Origin: Bedellia somnulentella
Taxonomy: Eukaryota; Arthropoda; Insecta; Lepidoptera; Bedelliidae
DNA: 64,000 nucleotides
Reading direction: 5' to 3'
NCBI GenBank assembly: GCA_963576735.1
Contig: OY755173.1
Location: 12,370,873 to 12,434,872 of the forward strand
Shown: positions 37,895 through 49,600 of the stretch, one piece after another
Numbering within the stretch: position 1 is the first letter of the stretch
How the letters are laid out: each line of letters begins with the position of its first letter
Position numbers and translations under genes: made by a program
Notes under the pieces: generated by a model
The model's input: only the letters and a program-made list of their open reading frames with translations
Told to the model about the DNA's origin: nothing
Databases searched by the model: none

Positions 37895-38062
37895 TTATCT
37901 TGTTTTCTTACCTTACAATTATTGGAACTGTCATAATCCATGTTTTAGCTTACATAATGATTTATCTTACGCTTACGGATTGTTGAAGTAAATTTTACGA
38001 CACAATTATTTCATAAATGACTTGGTTTATATATAAGATCATGTACAAACACATTAATATCA
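37895..38062 (+). promoter_or_regulatory. Putative chorion-type promoter: GATA sites, TATA box, start site
   Basis: A TATA box (tatatataa) lies at 38028-38036 and an initiator-like atcatta about 30 bases later near 38062, 24 bases before the ATG. Two ttatct elements (GATA sites on the minus strand) are at 37895-37900 and 37962-37967. Silkmoth chorion promoters are known to use GATA factors and a close TATA box, so the layout fits. Factor binding is inferred. Confidence 0.6.
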
Positions 38063-38085
38063 TTAACTAAACAAGTTTTAAAAAG

Positions 38086-39052
38086 ATGGCGTTTCTACTT
38101 CTGCGTGTTGCTGCGTTTCTACTGTGTTATCAGGTATGATAGTATACTGAAAAGTTTATATACCCTCCCTAGGACGAGGCTTGTGACAGTGAGTGTATCA
38201 TATGATTTATAAGATTACCATTATAAAATAAAATCTATGAGTTTTTTGCAATAGATGTGACTAACGCGCTTTGAGACGCTTCTTGCTACGGGGGCAAGAC
38301 AAAATAATCAGTATTAAATAATCTGACTACACGAATCGACCTTACTGGAATACTCTATTTGGAGTGTAGTTCATTTAGACTTGCTAATGGTAAACATTCA
38401 TTATGATAAACATATATTGTACTTAAGCTATAATATCCTAGGCTATGAACCGAAAAAACTTTATAATCAATCGTTACTGAGCCACAGAATAGAAAATTTG
38501 GAAAATTTGGAACTAGTGATTGTTTTTAAGCTTTGCTTTAGTTATCCATATATATTTCCATAACCATTAGGTAGGTTAGTATCATAGATAATTTGTTTAC
38601 TAACATCTATCTAAATAAAGGCCCCTTCCCCTGAACAAATTTGCTCTGAATAAAGAACAAACAATTCTGTCTGAATCTATAAATCCAATCTTTTGAAACA
38701 TTGTACCTTTCAGCTTATCAACGGCCAATGCATTGGCAGCGCCAACAAATCACCACTCACATTGAGCATCAGTCAATTTGGATCGCCGAGTTTCGGGTTA
38801 AATTGTGCCTCACAGTCAGGGACATCGTTCATTCCGGATTCCATCAGTGTTAACGGAGATAACCTTGAAATCTGTGGTCACGTGACTGTCACGGGCTCTA
38901 TGCCTTTCATGGGAACCATCAACATAAATGGGCCAGTCGCTACAACGGGACAAGGTTCGGTAGTTTACAACACAGCTCCAGGATCGGGATTGACGACTAG
39001 TGGTTGTGGCCTTGGGCTGGGATCTAACCCAGGTATTGGTCGTAATTGTTAG
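38086..39052 (+). CDS. Chorion-family (eggshell) protein, two exons
   Basis: Exon 1 (38086-38133) encodes MAFLLLRVAAFLLCYQ, the start of a signal peptide. Exon 2 (38714-39052) continues LINGQCIGS and ends at a TAG, 128 residues in all. Splice sites are cag/gtatga and tttcag, phase 0. An intron inside the signal peptide is the usual chorion gene layout. The middle of the protein (SISVNGDNLEICGHV, GSMPFMGTI, GPVATTGQGSVVYNT) matches the conserved chorion central domain (SEN, PFLG, PTAGxGxVxY). The Gly/Cys-rich arms are short, and the end reads SGCGLGLGSNPGIGRNC. It would be secreted by follicle cells into the eggshell. A possible poly(A) signal attaaa is at 39073. Assignment to class A or B is not clear to me. 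Confidence 0.82.
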
Positions 39053-39072
39053 AATTAAGTTCGTTGAAGTTT

Positions 39073-39078
39073 ATTAAA
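39073..39078 (+). terminator. Possible poly(A) signal of the chorion-like gene
   Basis: attaaa, 21 bases after the stop codon. It is a variant of aataaa, and the position is short but normal for chorion transcripts. Confidence 0.4.
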
Positions 39079-39605
39079 GTTGTTGGTAATTTAATATTGT
39101 TTTTTTAAACCTAGCTTGTATACGAACGTATGTTTGTGTTTCCCCACTGAATTATTAAAATCGATTTCAGTGTGTTGGATTGTGCTTATCCATAACTGCG
39201 GAAGGGTTTTTCATCTCTAAATTCAGTTTTATATAGATATCACACTGTAATATGATATTAACTTACTGTTAAATGTTTAAAAAAGTAGAGTAGGTTATAT
39301 TCCAAAGTATAACGCATACTCAATAGTCAATTCCGTTAACGCTAACTCCTCTCTACTTGTGTAAAAGTTTTTTTCTTCTTCTTTGGGGTCGTAATAGGGT
39401 GTGGACAAATAAATAAATACCTACTTATATTTATTCGTAAGACACAGCAGTAAACTTAATTATGTTCACAAATTCTTATTTTGATTAGGCACCAAAATAT
39501 CGAGAAAAACGAGAGTTTATATAAAATTTATAAACTAATATATGACAAATAAAATTAGCAATAGAAATAATGTAGTTATGATGCACCTTTATTTGATGCA
39601 GAAAA

Positions 39606-39687
39606 ACAGATCCACAATCTTTTCTTGGCCGGCGGCGACTACCTACCCACCTAGTCGCCGCCGGCCAAGAAAATATTGTGGATCTGT
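39606..39687. repeat. 36-bp near-perfect inverted repeat with 10-base loop
   Basis: Arms are 39606-39641 and 39652-39687. They differ at a single base (ct against at in the middle) and each contains ttggccggcggcgacta. The arms are much richer in GC than the surroundings. No flanking target duplication is evident. Confidence 0.95.
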
Positions 39688-40245
39688 AAGAGATACTTAA
39701 TTCAGGTTTTTACATATGATCAATGTAAATAAATATTGGTTATTCAATATAGGTATTAAAAAGAGGGCGGTGATTAAGTCAACGCTCCGCCCGCGGGCGC
39801 GGCTGGAACCTAAGCGATGTTACCGGTTTACCAACTAATCAATCTAACTAACATTTGAAAATGATTCATAATGTGTATCGAAGAGATTCTGCGTTAAAGC
39901 TTTATGTACTCAGGGCGAAAAACTATAAATATACATAGTTATAAAATATAAAACATACACAGCATTGATATCCCTAAGCGACCCTGAATGATTATGACCG
40001 GTACCTTGCTACGATTACGAGCCAGGATGAAAAGTAAAGTAACAAATGATCTCGAGTGACGTGACGACTCGTAATCTATAGTAACAGTCAGTCAATCGCT
40101 CGAGTTGTCTGGCCTTGCGGTCGTCCGGTAGGTTATTAGTTGACTGCCATTTGATTCAGTGGAAGCAGCACGCAACTCGGCGTATTATTGTATATTCGCT
40201 CGTCGCGCGTCGTCGGCTGCGCACGCGGCTACCAGTGACCGCGAC
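39688..40245. other. Spacer and probable promoter/5' leader of the SLC6 gene
   Basis: The last 150 bases are unusually CpG-rich (cgctcgtcgcgcgtcgtcgg). Initiator-like tcagt occurs near 40087 and 40155. There is no TATA box. The start site is not determined. Confidence 0.45.
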
Positions 40246-40257
40246 ATGACCGCGTGA
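40246..40257 (+). promoter_or_regulatory. Three-codon upstream ORF before the SLC6 start
   Basis: ATG ACC GCG TGA, ending 8 bases before the start codon at 40266. Such a short uORF next to the main start would reduce or tune initiation if it lies in the leader, which is likely but unproven. Confidence 0.6.
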
Positions 40258-40265
40258 CGTTAGAC

Positions 40266-40669
40266 ATGAGTAAAGTCCTAAACACGACGGAAGCCGCCGC
40301 GCCCAGCGTGGCGGTCAACGTGGACCTTTATGAGCATTCCGACGAGGAGCGTTCGAAACTCTTCGATCTCCATGCTCCTTCGGTTATAATTACTCCCGCC
40401 GGTAACATGCGCAAAGTGAAGAGTTTCAGTGATACTCATAGGATTCGAGATTTAAGTGCCGTTTCGGGAGTGTCATCGGCAAGATGCCTGCGACCATACG
40501 AACAAGTGACCACGTACCCAGACGGGTCCGAATGTGGCACAAACAATCATGCTCCATCGGTGAGATCACTCGCATCGATAGGAATGGGATGCACCGACGG
40601 ACGTAAGTTGGTTATCAAAAGAGTACCAACTTCACCCACGGAACTGTTTCATCTGGTGCGACCTCCCAC
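40266..40669 (+). CDS. ine: ine-like exon 1: cytosolic N-terminus
   Basis: Encodes [13 protein letters not shown] to VRPPT, 134 codons plus 2 bases, with no membrane segment and many Ser/Thr. An upstream in-frame GTG adds nothing convincing, so the ATG at 40266 is the start. The donor gtaagt leads in phase 2 to the acceptor at 50247. The phase-1 acceptor at 50198 would break the frame. Confidence 0.75.
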
Positions 40670-43600
40670 GTAAGTATTGTTCCAATCTCATTGCATTCGA
40701 TCTCATACGCTATTTCTTGCCGTCGGGAAATGCTGTCATTATTCAATTGAATAAAATTGCTCAAATGTGCATACTTAACCGATGCTCTATCATTCTATTG
40801 GGCTGAGTCAATTAAATGTTGAAAATCACACATATTCACAGATATTTGTATTAAGCCAAGCTATTTCAGATTATATTTTTGATTGCTTTTACAAATACTC
40901 AACACTTCCTTTTTAATATCTATATTAGTTCTGTTTAGTGTTAATGTATTTCTAAATTCAATTGTGTGTAACAAATGTGGCACAATAAATTGTAAAATAC
41001 TGTATAGAATCAATACTTTATTTCTACCTTCTTTTCCCCTATCAACTTCCAAATGTTGCTGAAGAGTTTCTAGCTCTAGAGCTCTAGCTACCCCTTTTTG
41101 ATATTTATGGCCGTGAGTATATATGTATGTATGCATTAATCAACTACTTATATACAGAATGTATAGTGTTATAAACAAATTAAATAACCGATACCATCAC
41201 TAAAAGTAAACGCATTCTTACAATTTAGGTATTACATGTTCTGGTGTGGGGAACGGACAATGTTATTTACTGTGAAACTCAGGAGTGGTTACAGCAATGT
41301 TTGCAAGCAAGAGTTTGTGCGCTGCAGCTGAAAAACAATAATGATGATCAAGTAGAAATATATATATAAATCTCTAATAAACGTAAAAATTGGCTACACT
41401 GAAGTACAACTCCAAAATTGTAGATAAGTTATTTAGATAAAGATTAGAGTTCGTTTACAATAATAATGTAATAACAATTTCACATTATTATCAGAGTAAA
41501 TTTAATGATTTATAAAACATAAAAGTATATAATTCTTTAAAAGATTCTCGAATGTATTGGCAGTTAAGCGAACCTCATATAATAATATAAATGTCGGTAA
41601 CTTGGTACTATTAACAAAATCTTTCCTTTCTTCTTAACGATATGAGATATATCATTATTATATAACAAGCGAACAGAACACACATGAGACACAATTAATT
41701 GTTAAAAGTAACTGCTCTACAATAATGCTCTACATACATACATACTCACGCCGTTAGTTCCCATTGGGGTAGGCAGAGACTATCGATGGCCACTTAATAC
41801 GATCCTGGCAAACCTCTCTAGCTTCGTTCACATCCATCAATCTTTTAATACATGCTCTTTTATTCTTCATAATACTCTACAATCTAATGTAATCAATACA
41901 AAATATATATTTATTAATGAAGAGAAGGAACGACCTTCACAGACACATGTATGATTTGTTTCAAACAAAAAATAATATATTCAGGCTATTGTAAATGACT
42001 TGCGACGATTTAAAACGCAAATAAAATCTGTACAAGAAACAAACGCCTTTTCCATCAAAAGACCTTATTGCAATAATCTAGTTTATTGTAACAGTTTATT
42101 TTTATGATTTGTAGTTCACAGCTACAAATCATAAAAATGAGTAGCCAAAGCCTTAGAGTTAGAATTTCCTGAGCCACTTTTCGAACCTGAGTGCGGAAAT
42201 ATTGTAAAATAAAGATTGAAATAAATATGTTTAGGTAGAATTAATCTATAAGAAGTCCAAGTGCAGATAATGTTAGGCCTACTGAACCACTTTTGAAGAG
42301 CACATATCAACGACGTGAGTCCGTGACCCTGGCCTGATTTAACGAACGTTAGCTCGCTCTATGACAATTAATACACAATCATTCGCCAGTAATTGATAAA
42401 CATCTAAATGTAATTAATTATTTGATCGTAATTGTGATAGGTGAAATACATCGTACTTATATAAGGTACTTCATCTGTAATAATCAGTGGTGCTACGCAT
42501 AATTTTAGACATTATATTGCTTTCTCTCTTTAAAATTTATACGGCCAACACAGTCAAACGGTACTTAAGTATACGTAGCTAACTAAAGCTTTCGTTGTAA
42601 ATCACTAAATCCCTTGGTCGCCTCGGACAAAAGTCACGAGAAGAATATGTGGTAGTGCTATTCTCAGCCGACACTTCGCAGCATGCAATATTGATATGAT
42701 TTTAAAATGTCGTAAAATATATCTATTTTTTTTCTGTACTTTCATTTCAATGTTAATATCACACGTACTGCCAGAAGTTAAGCAAATCTATTTGCAGCCA
42801 TAATAGTCTATGAAGAAGCTGGATAGGTAATTTCTGTCTTAACATTAATTTATTATAATTGTGAATTTGACATTCCTCTTTGTTAGGCCTTGAAGATAAA
42901 AATTTAAACAATATACGGCGTCATACGATCGGTTTTATAAGTAGAACTCCGATTGTACATTCACAACCTGAGAAAACCATTAAATGTTACTATAATTAAA
43001 CTTACTTTTTACTATCATCAGGGTAGAGAAATCAAATGAACTGCATTATTTTCTAGTATCCACATTTCATTTATATTGGATTAATAAAGTATCGGATAAA
43101 GTTGCGATCTAATGGCTTGAATATATGTATATGGTCGATATGCATTATAATATGGAACAAATGTTGGTCTTATTGCATCTTATGTAAGTGAAAGTGCTGG
43201 TGTTTCGTATAAACTAGTCGTATACGAGAAATAGAACTTAAGCACCACGCAGTCTTGTTTTTGTTTTTAAAAATATTGTATTAGTATCCAATATCTTACA
43301 AAAAAACATTTGTATTGCTAGAATCAATTAAAAGTATTAGAAAAATACAGTTTAAATATAACTTTTTATCACTATCATACGACCGACATTACTTCAGTTA
43401 CGTAACCACTAGTATTCCATTATGAGCTTAACTACAATTAATCAAACTCGCCACATGAAATATGCAGCAGAGGGGACAGTAAGTCCCCCTTCGGTGGAAA
43501 ACCCGAGACCTTCTTATATACAAGTTGAAAGACATATTATTCATACGTATATGCACGGCTTTGGATTATATGTTACAGGATTACGCAAAGGTTTAATTTA

Positions 43601-46600
43601 AACGCTTTAAATTCGTTTAAAGGAACCCTTATCATCTTTCCACTTTCCAATTCATGCTATTGTAAACGCTCTCTACAGTTTTTTTGTAATTTTCATATGA
43701 TATTTCGAAGATTAATGTAAGTTAGTTCTAAGAGTGTTTACTGCTCAATCGGTTACCAATTTAATGTTTGCAACGCACGACGAAACATTCTACATTGGTC
43801 GGTAAATATCAGAGATTTACGCTAGTCCTATTGGTAATCCAGAAAATGGTTGATCACTTAAAATAAGAGCGACAAAGAGTCATGCGGCTAATGGGGCTAT
43901 GAATGGCCTTATGTATGACTAGTCAGTGAGTCTTTATGTGATCCCTCAGAAAAGAAGAAGGTTAGGTTGTGTGATCGAGTAAGAAATAGGGCGATTCGTG
44001 AAAGTTAAGGTGTGAAAGATGATATTCTTAAAAAGGAATGTCAAGATTGTTTGGGTACGTAAAGAGTAAGGATAAAATTGGATTTGATAAAGAAATATGT
44101 GAAGCCAACATTTGGTAGTATGTTATGATATGTTGTCTTTTTTGTTTTAGACGTATGTTTTAAAAAAACATTCTAACTTTTGTCAACGCTGGCATACTAA
44201 ATAGGGATATAAGCTTCATTCAGTAACACCCAGTTGGAGACCCATCACCAACATTCTTTATTTTGCCATCTTTTCCCCACTCAACTTTCCAAAAGTGGCT
44301 GAGGAACTTCTAGTTCCTTAGCTCTGGCTACCCCTTCTAGGGATTTATAGCCGAGAGTATATGTATGTATGTATGAAAGGAAATAATAGTTGCAATACAG
44401 TTTGATAAGACATATAACAATAGCTCGTGTTTGCTCAGAGAGTCAGTTGTTTGAAAACAAAGTGCGCTCAAAGTGATTGTAGTAGAATACTGTTAATTGG
44501 CTGGTCTGTAGCTCACAGTTGTAAAAATAAAAATATATTAGCTATACGAGTTTCGAATTCAAATACAATAAAAATTTAAACCAAAGACAAGAATAATGGG
44601 GCGTATAGGTTGAGAACTCTACGGCCTTTATGTTTTCAATAAGATAACGCTGCAACGTCGTCATATCTTCGTCGATAGCCGATTGATCACGAACGCCTTT
44701 ATCGCTCCGGCATGATAGTTACTAGTACGTATTTACAAATATACGTACATCTACTTACCACACATTGAAATTACAATACGTTTTGAATTGAGTGAATGGT
44801 ATCTTAGCCGATATGTAAGATTACAAATACGAAAGTAATTTATTTAACTTTAGTAAGTTTAAACTCCTCCGATCGAATCTACCTCGGTGACGGACATTTA
44901 AAATAGATTTGTATATTTTTTTTTTAATTTAATAAAATAGTAAAAAGTAATAAAATGACTGAGCAGAGCTCTTTAGGTGCTCTTTGTTTTAAAAAAGACA
45001 TAAATCAAGTTCTTGCTTTTTGCTTTAAATTTATGCATAATGTTAAATAAGTTTAAAAATATATCTTATCAAGAAAAAAACCCGGAACTGACAAGCGATG
45101 AAAAATTTGCAATGAAGAAAGCGGATATCAAATGACATGGTGAATGGTGATTGATATCTTTGTGTTGTTATTGTATCAACAACATCTTATTGGTTCCTCA
45201 GTTCTTTGATGAAGATATCCTCACTATGATGTCAGACGTCAATCTTCAATATCACCAGTCTGATACATGAAGCGATTTACAAGATAGCAGTTTGATTGTT
45301 CACGTCGTCTTCATCAAATATTGATATAAGCTATGGATAAAATCTTAATCCAAGCGACTAATGCAGGATTACTTGGATCAAAAGGATTAATTACCAGGTC
45401 TACAAAATAAAAAAAAACCGTCGCGAATTCTTTTGAGTTAGATTAAATTATCAAAGCCATTAATATTAGATATAAAATTTGTAAAGAGTTAGAAACTCTC
45501 CAACCCTCAATAATATTCATTTTCAAAAATACATGATAATTCTTCTTACCCTAGTTAGTTACTTAGTTAATTAAAGAACAAAAAATAAACATTTTCCTGT
45601 TCCCGAGCTAGGGAATATATCTGTATTTCAAGCAATAATAAACAGAAAAGGGTAAAACTACGTATAAATCTCTATGGGTATTGGTAAGTAATGTATAAAT
45701 TATTATACGAATAATAATGTATTTAAAATAATGTATTTAACTAAATACATACATACATACTTACATATACTCACGGCTATAAATCCCTAAAAGTAGATAG
45801 TTTTGGAAGTTAATTGGGGAAAAGATTGTAAAATAAATGTTTTGGTGATGGGTCTCACTTAAAAAGCCCCGATTCCCTTACGCCCGTTTTCTGAATTGAG
45901 TATTCAAGCTGAGAACGACTTAAGTATCGTTTTGTCTCATAGTTGTTAAGATTTCAATGTGACAGAACGATACTTAAGTTGTTCTCAGCTGGAATACTCA
46001 ATTCAGAAATCGGTCATTAGTCGCCTCTTATGATCACCAATGGGAAGAAATGGGGTAGTGCTATTCTAAGCCGACACTACACAGCAAACTAAATATAATA
46101 TTATAAACCAAAAAATAAAGTAGCTGGTAAGTAGGAAATATTTACCAGCTAACTACATACATCGCGATCTTGGCCTTCATCAAGCCAGCAATGTGGCCAG
46201 ACAAGCCCCACTTGACAACTAAAGAAATTATTCTCGTACTGTGAGTTAAAATATAAAAATATCCGATAGAAAAGAAAGTCTGAAATTATATTTTTAACGC
46301 TGTGTTGTTTTAGCTTCAAATAGTACTGACTAATTTCTTCTTGCTGGTGTTGTAAGAGGCTAAATAAATTTTCTTGGTCATTACCATAAGGGTTTCCAAA
46401 CGCATCGCCCAAAATTTACTTCAAAACCACAATAGGTACCCTTAATAGTTTTTTACGAAACGGGTAGAAATGGGGAAGTACTATTCCAAGCCGACACTAC
46501 ACAGTGTAAAGGTTATTGTGAGTGTATTCAAGTTATTTGACAAGTGTAATTAAATTCAATAGGACCAATTGATAGTTAGCATTCTAATGCATTTAGAAAT

Positions 46601-49600
46601 ACTTATAGCAAAAATCGGCACGAAAAATTGATAACCAGAGCTGTCGAATTAGAAATACTTTAGCAAAAAAAGATTACAAAAGAAAGGAATGCTAGTGATG
46701 GTCCTACCTACCCGTATTGCCCAACAATCACTTATAAAGCCCAAATACCCTAAATCACTCGATACCCAAATAGCACATAAATAATATATTAACTAAAATA
46801 AGTACGGATTTATGTCCTTAAGTCATAATAACATTTTAAATCAGCACTAGTCAAGTTTAAAATCCGTATAACGTCATTTATTTAATCTAAAAATGCTTAA
46901 TGCCATATTATGGTTGACAAACAAAGTACCATAATGTCAAAACTCATATATGGGTCTTGGGTTTTTCTAATATATAGCTGGTATCGTATTTCAGTAGTAT
47001 GTGAAACATTACGCATTATGCAAGCATCAACATATTATAATTTAAAGCTTTTAGCTGTATATTGTCATTTTTCAGAAACATGTTTTCTAACGGCCAGTGG
47101 TTATGTCTATTTAATGCTTATCATATATACACATTAAATACAGAACAAATAAAGCTTTAGCTCCGATTTGTTCTTAAAGAATTCTTTTATCAAGCTTCAA
47201 CCCCTTTATCTTTTTAATCTATGCTTTTATTGATCATTAGGCTATATATTGATAAAAATAAAGGTATTTTTAGGAATACAAGTAGTAAATAGATCGTACC
47301 GACGTAATAAAAGTTTTCGAATTGTTATTTAATTATAAGCATTATAGGACACTTCTGAATAGTTGAAATACGGTTGAAGCTTAAATGGGAGTGTGTTTTA
47401 CAGTGAATTACAAGCTCTTAGTTTTGTGTCTGACCATTATACGATAAACAGCTCTACTACACTACATTTGAAATGCCTAATGCTTTAATTTTACCTGTCA
47501 CCATTTGTTTTCTTATTTTTATTTCTTACAAAAAGATTTAAAGTCGAATAAATCAGACAAAAACAGTTATTGATATTTTTTAAGTGCACAGATGCCTATG
47601 ATAGTAATTATAATGTTAATCCAAAGTTTTAAGCCTAAATTTCACAAAAACTTTTTGCTACTAGGTTAAGTTTTTTATTATGTAAGTTTGCGAAGGCGCG
47701 TGTATTTTTCCCCATAAACTTGTATATTTCACCCGACAAACTATGGTGCGCAGCTTATTTCACTCGCAACGAACTGAATAAATTGTTAGTTTTCACCTGT
47801 TCCATATTAAAATTCACTTTAACTCCATTACTGAACATAACACAACACCATTGCAAAAACAATTACTTAAACTGAATATATATTTTCAAAATCTATTAAA
47901 TATGCTTTTGCACAAAGGAAATAAAACTGTAAGCACTAAAATAACAATAAATTAACGTATAAAAATTTTAATTACTGCATATCAATTGTATAATTTGCTG
48001 GCTTAGAATAGCACTACCCCATTTCTTCCGGTGGGTGTACGTAAGAGGCGATTAACGGACCCATCACCAACAACCTTTATTCCACCATCTTTTCCGAAGC
48101 TCTGGCTACCCCTTCTAGGGAATTATAGCCGTGAGTATATGTATGTTTACGTATAAAGGTCCTATAAAAGAAATACAGCTGAAATACGCTTTGCGCTTGG
48201 ACTCGTCCTGTTATAAGTTTGATATAATGGTGTTTTGTGCTACTTGGGTAGCCCGGAAGATATGGGTGAGTGCTATTCTAAGCTGACGCAAACAGCAAAT
48301 ATTACAAATTTAAAAACAACATTATACATGCGCTCAAATGTCACATGTCCTGCATGGTGAAACTATAAGTGTTTACGCAATTGATAAAATATAGAGACAG
48401 GAATGTAGTGATGGTTATGCCCCATGATGGATGAAAGTAAATTTTTGAAAGATACACATATGTATAGAGCCAATGGGGATGGTAATATTTGTATCAACTG
48501 GGGATCAAATACAAAATGTGCTCTTGCTGCAGACATCCCAAGTAAGAAGAATAAAAGAGAATGTATAAAAAGATTGATGAATTGAAGTTAGGCTTGATTC
48601 TCTATTCGATTTAGCTTAGGTACATAACCTTTGCCCCGCCCAGGGCGGCCATCGGCTGCCCGGCATACATAGTCATTGTAAAGCCGCACAGACCACACGG
48701 CCAGCAGAAACCAATCCTTCTGAAAAACTAATTAAGCTTGAGAGGTTCGTCAGGATCGTACAAAGTGGCGATTGATAGTCTCTGACTACCCTAATGGGAA
48801 ATTATGGCTTGAAATCTATAAAAAACCAACAAGTATTGGTATTAAATATTATCTTAAGAAATTATGTATACTCCTATTTTTAAACTGTCTTCATTTATCT
48901 ACACAGTATTTAATTCAAATGCGATATGGTTTGTGCACTAGATCTGTGATAATGTATGTGTGTTCAGTTTTTCATTGTTTATGCAGCAAATATACAGCTT
49001 GTCACTTATTTTAAGCACATCATTCCTATCTTAAGACATTTCAAGGTATCATCATCTACAAATATTTGTTTGCTATCTAACATCAAGCAAATGATCGAAC
49101 GATATCTTAATGTTCTTGTTGCTAATCAGAAAAAATAACTAAATGCTTAAAAACTTAATAAAATAGGGTAAATAATAACTAAGCTCGCTTCAGTACTTTA
49201 ATATTTACTTACTGAATTGAGATATAAAAAGAAAACTATTTCGGTTGTACAAGTTGATTAAGCGTTACTTGCGTTATGCTCTCACGTATATTGCTGAAAA
49301 ATATTGTTATAACGGAGGAAACATTGTATGATTTGCGAAAGACATAGGAAAATTTTAATAGAATAAACCTACCTAACTAACGGTGCATTTGATCCTGAAG
49401 CTTAACCCTATTACACTACACCAAAAACATTTTTTATACTTTTGCTGACTCAAGAATATTATCCCAAAAAAGATAACCATATCTCCAGTATTTAATCTCT
49501 CCCAGCTACTTTCGTAAATTAAGTAGTTAAATATGCTGAACCAACCCATCGTTGTAATCTAACTCAACGCAGATAATACAGTTTTTAAACTCTCGCGGTT

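Noticed and set aside
40254..40265. Upstream GTG as start of the SLC6 protein
   Set aside because: Non-ATG starts are rare in animals, and the ATG four codons later is normal and follows a uORF.
40861..41136. Minus-strand 91-codon open frame
   Set aside because: Its first part is the reversed tail of SINE family A; no real gene.
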